Assembly (NCBI RefSeq): GCF_040358255.1
Contig: NZ_CP132938.1
Location: 2,108,001-2,172,000 of the forward strand
Reading direction: 5' to 3'
Length of the DNA stretch: 64,000 bases
Origin: Tunturibacter gelidoferens
GTDB lineage: Bacteria > Acidobacteriota > Terriglobia > Terriglobales > Acidobacteriaceae
The notes below the pieces were generated by a model. The model made no database searches, was not told where the DNA came from, and worked only from the letters and a program-made list of their open reading frames with translations. Shown here piece by piece: positions 18,072 through 25,655 of this stretch. Within the stretch, counting starts at the first letter, position 1; the number at the start of each line of letters is the position of its first letter. The position numbers and the translations under genes were made by a program.

Positions 18072-19811
18072 ATGAACACTTCCCGTTTGTTAACCTGGGC
18101 GATTTCCGCCGCGTTTGCCATCCCACCCTCACTCCATGCCACCCAACAGAAGCACATCGATGTACACAAGAAGGGAACGACCAGTATGGCTCAGGCCAGA
18201 GCACTGGTTGAGGCTCCTGAGACTTCGGCACTTTATGCGATGAAGCCGAAGGCGATGCGGAAGCAGATGCCGAAGCCGTTCGTCAGCAAATCTCGCGTGG
18301 AGCTGAATCAAGCGACGAGCGCAGGTCTTGTATTTGGCGGCTTTCCTATAGTGGCTCCCGATAAGACGTTTTCCGGCTTCGACGCTCTCGACTCGACGGA
18401 CTCCGGAGAAGCCAACGGATTTGTTGTGGAACCTCCCGACCAAGGTCTTGCGACCAACGGAGAGGATATTCTGGAGCCGGTGAATCTGGCGCTGCGGGTG
18501 TTCACGAAGACGGGAGCTGCTTTGACGCCGCCGGTGAGTCTGAATGCGTTCTTTGGCGTGCCGACCGCACCTAATAAGGACGGCACGACGGATCAGTTGT
18601 CCGATCCACGTGCGTTCTATGATTGGGAGTCGAAACGCTGGTTCGTGACGATACTCGAATACGCCACCACGCCTGCGGGGAATTTGAGCGGAGGGTCGGA
18701 GGTGCTGGTTGCCGTCAGCGATACGAGCGACGTTCTGGGCAGCTTCACGGTGCAGTCCATCGATGTCTCTGACGCGAGTTTTGGTCAGTGCCCGTGCCTG
18801 GGTGACCAGCCGTTGCTGGGACTGAACAAGGATGGTGTGTATCTGAACACGAATGAGTACTCGAACACGACGGGGTTCTTTCAGACGGCACTGCTGATTG
18901 CGGTCAGCAAGCGCGACCTGATCGCAGGATCGTCGAGCGTTTCCGCTGCAGGCTTTGACGGTCTGCCGGTGGCAGAAGGGCAGGCGTTTTCGATTCAGCC
19001 TTCGTTTCCTTCGCCCGGAACCTCGACCACAGAGAATCGCGGGACGGAGTACCTTGTTAGTTCGCTCGACTTCACCGGAACGGTGGACAACCGTCTGGCA
19101 GTGTGGTCGCTCACCAACACTCAGAGTCTGAATGGAAGTGTGCCTAACCTGAACCTGCAAGTGACGGTTATTACAACGCAGGAGTATGGGCAACCGGTTC
19201 CCGCGGTACAGAGACCTGGAAGCTATCCGCTGGGTCAATCCCTGGGAGAGCCTGAAGAGGCGATCGACACGGGCGACGACCGCCTGCAGCAGGTGTTTTA
19301 CTCACAGGGCAAACTTTACACGGGGTTGACCACAGTGCTTCTTGAGCCGAAGGAGACCACTGGACCGCGAGCGGGCGCTGCCTGGTTCGCGATTGAGCCG
19401 AATGCCACCTTCGCTTCTTTGTCGGCGAAGATATGGAAGCAGGGACTGATAGGGATCGACGACGGTTCGGTCATGTACCCCGCATTCGCGGTGAACGCTG
19501 CAGGAGATGGCGTGATCGCCTTCAGCCTTACGGGCCAGAACTATTTTCCAAGCACGGGTTACGTGGATTTCAGCAAGGGGAGCGTTTCGCCCAAGGTGCA
19601 TCTGGCCGGCATTGGTCAGACACCGGACGACGGTTTCTCTGGCTACCCGGAGTTTGGGGGCGGAGGAGTGGGTCGCTGGGGCGATTATTCCGCGGCGATG
19701 GTGAGTCCGAATGGAGACCTCTGGATGGCTGCAGAGTATATCCCGAATACTTTCTCTCGCCCACGGACCAAATACACCAACTGGGGTACGTTCATTTACC
19801 AAGTGCATTGA
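18072..19811 (+). CDS. Secreted protein of unknown function
   Basis: About 579 aa with an N-terminal signal peptide (LLTWAISAAFAIPPSLHA). No family recognised. The body contains repeats of the type seen in exported beta-propeller proteins: SDPRAFYDWESKRWFVTI, a CPCLGDQPLLGLNKDGVYL block and a C-terminal GRWGDYSAAMVSPNGDLW segment. The start is the ATG at 18072, which has GAGGA five bases upstream; an ATG 12 bases earlier is possible. It follows the sedolisin gene on the same strand, so the two may be cotranscribed. An imperfect terminator follows. Confidence 0.8.
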   Translation: MNTSRLLTWAISAAFAIPPSLHATQQKHIDVHKKGTTSMAQARALVEAPETSALYAMKPKAMRKQMPKPFVSKSRVELNQATSAGLVFGGFPIVAPDKTFSGFDALDSTDSGEANGFVVEPPDQGLATNGEDILEPVNLALRVFTKTGAALTPPVSLNAFFGVPTAPNKDGTTDQLSDPRAFYDWESKRWFVTILEYATTPAGNLSGGSEVLVAVSDTSDVLGSFTVQSIDVSDASFGQCPCLGDQPLLGLNKDGVYLNTNEYSNTTGFFQTALLIAVSKRDLIAGSSSVSAAGFDGLPVAEGQAFSIQPSFPSPGTSTTENRGTEYLVSSLDFTGTVDNRLAVWSLTNTQSLNGSVPNLNLQVTVITTQEYGQPVPAVQRPGSYPLGQSLGEPEEAIDTGDDRLQQVFYSQGKLYTGLTTVLLEPKETTGPRAGAAWFAIEPNATFASLSAKIWKQGLIGIDDGSVMYPAFAVNAAGDGVIAFSLTGQNYFPSTGYVDFSKGSVSPKVHLAGIGQTPDDGFSGYPEFGGGGVGRWGDYSAAMVSPNGDLWMAAEYIPNTFSRPRTKYTNWGTFIYQVH

Positions 19812-19815
19812 GGCA

Positions 19816-19847
19816 AAGGGCGTGCGTTCTGACGAACGTCCGCCCTT
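19816..19847. terminator. Hairpin between convergent genes
   Basis: AAGGGCG (19816-19822) pairs with CGCCCTT (19841-19847); inside it CGTTC pairs with GAACG after a 2-base internal mismatch. The + side tail is CATTTCG, so the T-run is weak. It sits five bases after the unknown secreted protein and can serve both convergent genes. Confidence 0.55.
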
Positions 19848-19880
19848 CATTTCGTCTGGCTGGAGAGGACCGTATGGCTG

Positions 19881-20150
19881 CTATTCGTGGGGCTGATGGC
19901 GGTCTTCTGGTGATGCGTAGTGGGTCGTGATGTCAGTCGCGGTGATATCGATTTTGGAGCTGGCGGCAATTGTTTGTGCGATCTGCTGATCGGTGTGTCC
20001 CTGCTTGCGGAGAGTTTCAATCTCGTCGCTGATCATGCCGACGAAAGATTGGATGGGAAACATTTCGGCTCCCAGGCCTGCGAGTTTACGGAGCGCGTTC
20101 TGGGCGCGAATGGCTTCTTCGATCGGGTAGCTCTTGCTTTCGTCGGGCAT
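19881..20150 (-). CDS. Small hypothetical protein (89 aa)
   Basis: Not recognised. The predicted protein is 89 aa, soluble and mainly helical, with an Ala/Gln-rich helix around DEIETLRKQGHTDQQIAQTI and a His-rich C-terminus. A strong AAGGAG lies seven bases before the ATG, which supports a real gene. It is downstream of two VOC genes in the same orientation, with a 130-base gap. Confidence 0.6.
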   Translation of the reverse strand: MPDESKSYPIEEAIRAQNALRKLAGLGAEMFPIQSFVGMISDEIETLRKQGHTDQQIAQTIAASSKIDITATDITTHYASPEDRHQPHE

Positions 20151-20280
20151 GGGATCTCCTTGTGGATGGATAAGTTCAAGGACCAGGTGAGCTGGTTTGT
20201 CCTGATCAGTATGGACCGATCGGATGCAGACGCGGAGGCTTTAGCGCGGCGGGTTTCGCGTGAGGTCAACTCTGAGGTTG

Positions 20281-20718
20281 CTACTTTTCGATGGGATAGA
20301 GGGATTCTTCCGGGGCGTTGGTGGGGCTCTCGAAGTCGAGTTTGTAACCGTCGGGGTCCGGAAGGATGGTGACCCACATCGCGTTGCCAACGAAGGGCCG
20401 TTGGGGCTGAAGACCCTGTGAGAGCGCTGCGTGGTAGATGGCGAGGGCGTCCTTGCATTGGAAGCAGAGAGAGACGCCTTCGCCTAGTTTGCCGGGTGGG
20501 CGTCTTTCGGGGCTGAACTCCTGGAGCATGAGGGCTGCGCCTTCGAGTTGAAGCCAGCACCAGCGAAGCTTGCCGTCGTCGATCCACTCCCTGGTCTTTT
20601 CAAAGCCCAGGCCGTCGAGGTAGAAGCGGAGGGACGCTTCGAGGTTCGAGACCCAGAGGAAGGGAACTACCTGCTGGATGTTGGGAGCGAGTTTTTCCGG
20701 ATAGGTTTCGACGGTCAT
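20281..20718 (-). CDS. VOC/glyoxalase-family protein A
   Basis: 145 aa, one pair of beta-alpha-beta-beta-beta units of the vicinal oxygen chelate fold. VVPFLWVSNLEASLRFYLDG and LPDPDGYKLDFES are typical strand/helix landmarks; the latter carries the Glu that usually binds the metal. Substrate unknown: the family includes glyoxalase I, dioxygenases and antibiotic-binding proteins. The ATG at 20718 has AGGAG nine bases upstream. It lies 18 bases after another VOC gene, so they form an operon. Confidence 0.82.
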   Translation of the reverse strand: MTVETYPEKLAPNIQQVVPFLWVSNLEASLRFYLDGLGFEKTREWIDDGKLRWCWLQLEGAALMLQEFSPERRPPGKLGEGVSLCFQCKDALAIYHAALSQGLQPQRPFVGNAMWVTILPDPDGYKLDFESPTNAPEESLYPIEK

Positions 20719-20736
20719 AGGGCGGGCTCCTGTTGG

Positions 20737-21156
20737 TTATGCGGGAGGCTCTTCTTTCTTTTCGACGGCGACGAGGGGGTGCCAGAGTTCGATGCGGTTG
20801 CCTTCGGGGTCGGTGATCCAGGCAAAGCGGCCGTAGTCGGAGTCTTCGCGATGGGGATCGATGGGGATGTTTTCTGCTGCGAGTTGGGCGAGGAGTTCAT
20901 CCAGATTGTCGACGCGATAGTTGACCATAGCTTGCTGCGGGCCTTTCTCGTTGCCCTTGCCGAAGTAGGGGGTGTCTTCGGGGAAGAGAGACCAGATGGT
21001 CATTCCGGTGGTGGCGGGGATCTCGTCGGTCCAGAGGAGGGTGGCGCCGCCGTATTCGGAGAGGGTGAGGCCCAGGTGTTTGGCGTACCAGGCGGAGAGG
21101 GTTTTGGGATCGCGTGCGCGAAGGAAGATGCCGCCAATGCCGGTGACTCGGGCCAT
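20737..21156 (-). CDS. VOC/glyoxalase-family protein B
   Basis: 139 aa. GIGGIFLRARDPKTLSAWYA at the N-terminus and WITDPEGNRIELWHP near the C-terminus are the two VOC landmarks; the His or Glu residues of a metal site are plausible but the substrate is unknown. The ATG at 21156 has AAGGAGG six bases upstream; the possible 63-residue upstream extension is not conserved-looking. First gene of the two-gene VOC group. Confidence 0.82.
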   Translation of the reverse strand: MARVTGIGGIFLRARDPKTLSAWYAKHLGLTLSEYGGATLLWTDEIPATTGMTIWSLFPEDTPYFGKGNEKGPQQAMVNYRVDNLDELLAQLAAENIPIDPHREDSDYGRFAWITDPEGNRIELWHPLVAVEKKEEPPA

Positions 21157-21396
21157 GAATGCCTCCTTGATTTTAAGACGAGTATATACACGGGAATTCC
21201 GGGATGCGGGATGGAGGGACCTAGGCGCCGACGTTGACGCTGGGGTGAGTGTCCGAGTATGCTCCTCGGCAGTTGGTGGGCCCGGGAATCTGCGCGACAT
21301 CATGTGCCGGCTCGTGTGCTTGCTCTCGACTACTCCTGCGCACAACTTAGAACTGCTGTCGCGAACCCCGAATCAATTTTTTCCGAGGAGATTGCG

Positions 21397-22488
21397 ATGG
21401 CTACGACACAGCAGGCGACCCCACAGGGGCGAGAGATTAATCCGGATGCGTTGAATGCGCTTCTGGGGCGTGTGGTTCAGGATATGGGTGCTGCGATGCA
21501 GGCCCCGCTGATTTTGATTGGCGACAAGCTGGGGCTCTATCGGGCGATGGGGGATGGAGAGCCCGTGACTCCGGCGGAGCTGGCGAAGAAGACGGGCACC
21601 GCGGAGCGCTATGTGCGCGAGTGGCTGAATGCGAATACTGCTGGGAGGCTGATGGAGTTTGATGCGGCGAAGGGGACTTATTTTTTGACGCCGGAGCAGG
21701 CGCTGGTGCTGGCGCTGGACGATACGCCGGTGCATCTGCCGGGGTTTTATCACATGATGGCCTCGGTGATGAAGGATGAAGAGAAGCTGACGGAGATCTA
21801 TCGCACGGGCAATGGGATGGGTTGGCACGAGCATGAGAAGGGGCTGTTTGAAGGGTGTGAGCGGTTCTTCCGGCCGTCCTATCTTGCGAATCTTGTCTCC
21901 AGCTGGATTCCTGCGCTGGAGGGTGTGGAGGCGAAGCTGAAGGCGGGGGCGCGGGTGGCGGATATTGGCTGCGGGCATGGAGCTTCGACGCTGCTGATGG
22001 CGAAGTCTTATCCTGCCTCGAAGTTTTTTGGGTTTGATTATCATGGGCCGTCGATCGAGAAGGCTCGTGCGAAGGCGGAGGCTGCGGGGGTGGCGGATCG
22101 CGTGACGTTTGCTGTGGCTTCAGCGAAGGATTTTCCGGGGAAGGATTATGACCTGGTGGCGTTCTTCGACTGCCTGCATGACATGGGCGATCCGGCGGGG
22201 GCGGCGAAGCATGTGAAGACGACGCTGGCGCCGGGTGGCACCTGGATGATTGTTGAGCCGTCTGCCCAGGACGATACGGCGGCGAATCATAATCCGGTGG
22301 GGCGAATCTACTACTCGGCTTCGGCGACGATCTGCGTGCCTTGCTCGCTGGCGCAGGAGGTTGGGCTGGGGTTGGGAGCGCAGGCGGGGCCGGCGAGGAT
22401 CGAGAAGGTGGTGCGGGAGGGCGGGCTTACACACTTCCGCAAGGCTGCGGAGACGCCGTTCAATATGGTGTTTGAGACGCGAGGTTGA
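21397..22488 (+). CDS. Class I SAM-dependent methyltransferase with winged-helix N-domain
   Basis: About 363 aa. Residues 20-100 form a dimerising winged-helix-like domain (ELAKKTGTAERYVREWLNAN), as in Rv2258c-type enzymes. The Rossmann methyltransferase domain follows: ADIGCGHGASTLLMAKSYP binds SAM and DLVAFFDCLHDMGDP is motif IV. The acceptor is unknown; the architecture resembles small-molecule methyltransferases. The ATG at 21397 has GAGGAG six bases upstream. It stands alone, divergent from the VOC pair. Confidence 0.87.
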   Translation: MATTQQATPQGREINPDALNALLGRVVQDMGAAMQAPLILIGDKLGLYRAMGDGEPVTPAELAKKTGTAERYVREWLNANTAGRLMEFDAAKGTYFLTPEQALVLALDDTPVHLPGFYHMMASVMKDEEKLTEIYRTGNGMGWHEHEKGLFEGCERFFRPSYLANLVSSWIPALEGVEAKLKAGARVADIGCGHGASTLLMAKSYPASKFFGFDYHGPSIEKARAKAEAAGVADRVTFAVASAKDFPGKDYDLVAFFDCLHDMGDPAGAAKHVKTTLAPGGTWMIVEPSAQDDTAANHNPVGRIYYSASATICVPCSLAQEVGLGLGAQAGPARIEKVVREGGLTHFRKAAETPFNMVFETRG

Positions 22489-22519
22489 TGGGGAGGGTGG
22501 CGGCTTCTACTGCTTTGCT

Positions 22520-22879
22520 TTACTGCTTTTCTACGACGACGGCGGTGCCGTAGGCGAGGACTTCGGTGACGCCGTTCATGAGTTCGTTGGCGTCGTAGCG
22601 GAAGGCGATGACGGCGTTGGCACCGAGCTGGGCGGCGTGGAGGGTCATCATGGCGTAGGAGTCCTGGCGGGTCTTCTCGCAGAGTTCGGTGAAGAGAGTG
22701 ATGTCGCCGCCGACGATGGTCTGGAGGCCGGCGCCGATGGTGGCAACGATGTTGCGCGAGCGGACGACGATGCCGCGGACGATGCCGAGGTTCTGGACGA
22801 TGCGGTAGCCGGGGAGCTCGAGGGCAGAGGTGACGAAGGCCGGGTTGATGGAGTTTGCGGGCGGCGGGTAGGTCGACAT
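22520..22879 (-). CDS. YbjQ/UPF0145-family protein
   Basis: 119 aa, matching the YbjQ family of small oligomeric proteins, sometimes called heavy-metal-binding domain proteins. Landmarks are GYRIVQNLGIVRGIVVRSRN, the GAGLQTIVGGDITLFTELCE segment and a final LGANAVIAFRYD strand. Biochemical role unknown. It is convergent with the methyltransferase gene, with 31 bases between the two stops. Confidence 0.87.
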   Translation of the reverse strand: MSTYPPPANSINPAFVTSALELPGYRIVQNLGIVRGIVVRSRNIVATIGAGLQTIVGGDITLFTELCEKTRQDSYAMMTLHAAQLGANAVIAFRYDANELMNGVTEVLAYGTAVVVEKQ

Positions 22880-23065
22880 TTGGAGCAGGCTCCTGACTTG
22901 CTGGAGAAGATACGGGTTGGGGTTGGGTTTGGTTCCGGTGTGCGTGTTAATGCGGGTTTCGCGTTGGGGTAGACGCTACCGAATGGAGGGCAAAAGCAGA
23001 TTCCTCCGCTTCACTGCGGAATGACAACAGGGAGAGGAGTAGACCACCCCCATAGCGATAGGAGA
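22880..23065. other. Intergenic region with a short repeat
   Basis: No gene. A short member of the dispersed repeat family lies at 22998-23030 (TTCCTCCGCTTCACTGCGGA followed by ATGACA). Short inverted arms CCGC/GCGG can form a small hairpin. Confidence 0.5.
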
Positions 23066-23407
23066 TTAGTCGATGTGAAAGATTTCGTCGAGGGGGGACA
23101 TGAGCTGGCCGGGGTCTTTGCCGTTGGTCTGGACGAAGAAGTCCTTCATCTCGGACTGCCAGAGGGCGTTGATGGGTTCGTTGCGCATTCTTGTCTGGGC
23201 CAGCTGGAAGTCGTCGGTTTCGAGGTAGCCGATGAGCTGGCCGCCTGGGGTGAGGAAGAGGGAGTAGTTGTGCCAGCCGGTGCGCTGGAGGGCGGCGATC
23301 ATGTCGGGCCAGACGGCGGCGTGGCGACGGCGGTACTCGTCGAGGCGGTCGGGCTTGATTTGGAGGAGGAAGCAGACTCTTTGTTTGGTGGGGTGCTCTG
23401 GGTTCAT
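23066..23407 (-). CDS. rhaM: L-rhamnose mutarotase
   Basis: 113 aa; interconverts alpha- and beta-L-rhamnose so the sugar can enter catabolism. The family signature is present: RVCFLLQIKPDRLDEYRRRH with the catalytic His, VWPDMIAALQRTGWHNYSLF, and the C-terminal MKDFF...LDEIFHID. An AGGGAG lies 5 bases before the ATG. It is downstream of trpD by 39 bases on the same strand, an unusual pairing. No other rhamnose gene lies nearby. Confidence 0.92.
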   Translation of the reverse strand: MNPEHPTKQRVCFLLQIKPDRLDEYRRRHAAVWPDMIAALQRTGWHNYSLFLTPGGQLIGYLETDDFQLAQTRMRNEPINALWQSEMKDFFVQTNGKDPGQLMSPLDEIFHID

Positions 23408-23446
23408 GGGGCTCCCTTGTTTGTTGCTCGATGCTTGTTGCTTGAC

Positions 23447-24481
23447 TCAGACGCGGAGGTTGGCGATGAGTCGGGTGACGGCTCCCGAGTCGATGGTTTT
23501 CGCGGCGAGGGCTATACCGTTGGGGAGGTCGAGAGCAAGGTCTGCGGCGACGAGGACGGCGGCGGCGTTGAGCAGGACGATGTCGCGGCGGGGGCCTTGC
23601 TCGCCGGAGAAGATGGTGGTGAGGATGGCGGCGTTGGTCTGCGCGTTGCCGCCCTGGAGGGTTTCGATGGGGGCGCGCGGGAGGCCGAGGTCTTCGGGGG
23701 TGACGGTGGCGATGGTGACGGCGCTGTCGTGGACTTCGGCTAGCTGGGTGGGGCCGCTGATGGAGATCTCGTCGAGACCTTTTTCGCGGAGAGTGCTGCC
23801 GTGGACGACGAAGGCGTGATGGGTGCCGAGGAGGGACATGGCTTCGGCGACGATGGGAACGAGATGCGCGGCGTAGACGCCCATCACCTGCGCGGAGGCT
23901 CCGGCGGGGTTGGTGAGGGGGCCGAGGATGTTGAAGATGGTGCGGACTCCGAGGGCGCGACGGACGGGCATGACCGCCTTCATGGCGGGGTGCAGGCTGG
24001 GGGCGTGGAGGAAGGCGAAGTGGTGGGTGCGGAGGGCGGTTGCGGCTTGCTCGGGGGTGAGGTCGACGGGAATGCCGAGGGCTTCGAGGACGTCGGCTGA
24101 GCCGGTCTGCGAGGTGATGGCGCGGTTGCCGTGTTTGGCGACCATGAGGTTTGCGTCCGGGGTTGCGGCGGCGACGAGGGCGGCGGCGGTGGAGATGTTG
24201 AAGGTGCCGCTGGCGTCGCCGCCGGTGCCGCAGGTGTCGACTAGATTCTTCCGCTCTGCGTCGGTGAGGGGGATGGGGGTTACGGCGGTGCGCATGACGT
24301 CGACGAAGCCGGCGATCTCGGAGGCGGTTTCGCCGCGGGCTGCGAGGGCTCCGAGGAGGGCGGCGATCTCGAGGTCGGTGAGCTGGCCGGAGAGGATCTG
24401 CTGCATGAGGTCGCGGGCTTGTTCGCGGGTGAGAGTGGAACGGGCTTCGAGGATCTGCTTGAGATGGGGCTGGGGCGGCAT
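23447..24481 (-). CDS. trpD: Anthranilate phosphoribosyltransferase
   Basis: Second step of tryptophan synthesis: transfers the phosphoribosyl group of PRPP to anthranilate. 344 aa. PRPP-binding motif DTCGTGGDASGTFNISTA near residues 85-105, the KHGNRAITSQTGSADVLEALG block, and RRALGVRTIFNILGPLTNPA are all typical. The second metal motif appears as HDSAVTIATVTPEDLG region. It stands apart from other trp genes within this window. The ATG at 24481 has no strong ribosome-binding site. Confidence 0.95.
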   Translation of the reverse strand: MPPQPHLKQILEARSTLTREQARDLMQQILSGQLTDLEIAALLGALAARGETASEIAGFVDVMRTAVTPIPLTDAERKNLVDTCGTGGDASGTFNISTAAALVAAATPDANLMVAKHGNRAITSQTGSADVLEALGIPVDLTPEQAATALRTHHFAFLHAPSLHPAMKAVMPVRRALGVRTIFNILGPLTNPAGASAQVMGVYAAHLVPIVAEAMSLLGTHHAFVVHGSTLREKGLDEISISGPTQLAEVHDSAVTIATVTPEDLGLPRAPIETLQGGNAQTNAAILTTIFSGEQGPRRDIVLLNAAAVLVAADLALDLPNGIALAAKTIDSGAVTRLIANLRV

Positions 24482-24507
24482 CGGTTAAAGCGTAGCAGGT
24501 GGGGATG

Positions 24508-24993
24508 CTACTTTGTTTGCCCTGTCTGCCCGGTCCCAGGGCCAAACCATTCGTACATGTTGCGGTACGAGTCGTGAAGCTTTTCAAGATCGCCAAAATT
24601 GAATGGATCGTACCAATCCGATTGTCCTGAGAAAGGGTCTACGGAGCGTTCTAACTCGACCTCCAGGGAGTGATCCGCTGAGGCGATGTAATTTGTCCCA
24701 GGAACACCCGGGAATGAAAGCACTACCTGGGCATAGCCTTGAGTCCCTTTTTTGTCGAGGAATCGTCCGGTAGCAACGATATTTCCATCATCATCTTTCA
24801 CAGTGCACTCTACGGTTGCTTTATAGAAGACCTGTGTGGTGGCATCCAAATCGGTCTCGCATGTCGCGATCAACATGCCACTTACTTCGTCGAAATCGAT
24901 TGAAGTGCTCCCCGTTACTCCCTGAGCCGATCCTTTGCGGCCAAGGCAGATACAGAGAAGGACGGCAAAGATGATTCGAGTAAGACGCCTCAT
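24508..24993 (-). CDS. Small exported protein of unknown function
   Basis: About 161 aa with a signal peptide (RRLTRIIFAVLLCICLGRKG, cut near SAQ). The mature part is acidic with two Cys (CETD and CTVKDDD), and a C-terminal segment rich in Asp and Tyr (DWYDPFNFGDLEKLHDSYRN). No family recognised. I choose the ATG at 24993 because GAGGAG lies six bases upstream. It precedes trpD by 26 bases on the same strand. Confidence 0.65.
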   Translation of the reverse strand: MRRLTRIIFAVLLCICLGRKGSAQGVTGSTSIDFDEVSGMLIATCETDLDATTQVFYKATVECTVKDDDGNIVATGRFLDKKGTQGYAQVVLSFPGVPGTNYIASADHSLEVELERSVDPFSGQSDWYDPFNFGDLEKLHDSYRNMYEWFGPGTGQTGQTK

Positions 24994-25034
24994 ATCGTAT
25001 CTCCTCAATGTGTTTGTGGCGTATGGAAACACCT

Positions 25035-25622
25035 TCAGAGCGGCTTTCCAAAACTCTCCAATATCGTTGCATGGAGCTTTTTGAAAGCCTCTTCTCTCAT
25101 ACTGTTACGAAGTAGATCGCGATACCGAAGGGTGACGGCATCTTCTTGTTGCTCCAAAGTTTTGAGCTCTGTTGGAGGATTCGGGTCCTCTCCTGGTCCA
25201 ATAACGCCGTAGGGGAAACGAGCGTGAAACCGGGTGATGATCTCGACGACCCGCGCATGAATTGGATCGATTTCTCCTTGATAGGCGAGCGACAGTCTTT
25301 TTAGATTTGCACTGTCAACGTCGCTCAGTTGGAATCGGACCGCCAAAAGGCGCCTGAAATATGGTTTAGGATCGTGCGAAGCTTCGGCTTCATCGGCGAG
25401 TTTCTCGTATGTAATCGATTGCCGGAACAACGTTCGAAAAGCGTTCCTATCGAGCCTGTCGGGAGAGGCCGGCGAAGTGGGAATTTGCTGTGCTCCAGAT
25501 TGTGGGCAGTGAAGAAAAAGCGCCAGCACTATGAACGCAACAGTTGGCAGAGGAGGATGAAAGATTCGCTGTGCTCCCATAGGGGAACACTTTTGCATCT
25601 TTGGAAGAGGTTGGCAAGGCAA
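25035..25622 (-). CDS. Exported hypothetical protein
   Basis: Up to 195 aa with an N-terminal hydrophobic segment (PTVAFIVLALFLHCPQSGAQ). The mature part is helical, charged and contains a pattern of the type TYEKLADEAEASHDPKPYFR. No family recognised. The start is uncertain among three Met codons near 25622, 25598 and 25580. It is upstream of the other exported protein gene, 41 bases away. Confidence 0.6.
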   Translation of the reverse strand: MPCQPLPKMQKCSPMGAQRIFHPPLPTVAFIVLALFLHCPQSGAQQIPTSPASPDRLDRNAFRTLFRQSITYEKLADEAEASHDPKPYFRRLLAVRFQLSDVDSANLKRLSLAYQGEIDPIHARVVEIITRFHARFPYGVIGPGEDPNPPTELKTLEQQEDAVTLRYRDLLRNSMREEAFKKLHATILESFGKPL

Positions 25623-25655
25623 TTCAATCAGCGTGCTTGCTGATCCGCTGACTTG

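Noticed and set aside
22947..24596. Leftward frame of 549 codons rich in Arg, His and Pro across trpD and rhaM
   Set aside because: It is an out-of-frame shadow of trpD on the same strand; the composition is not protein-like.
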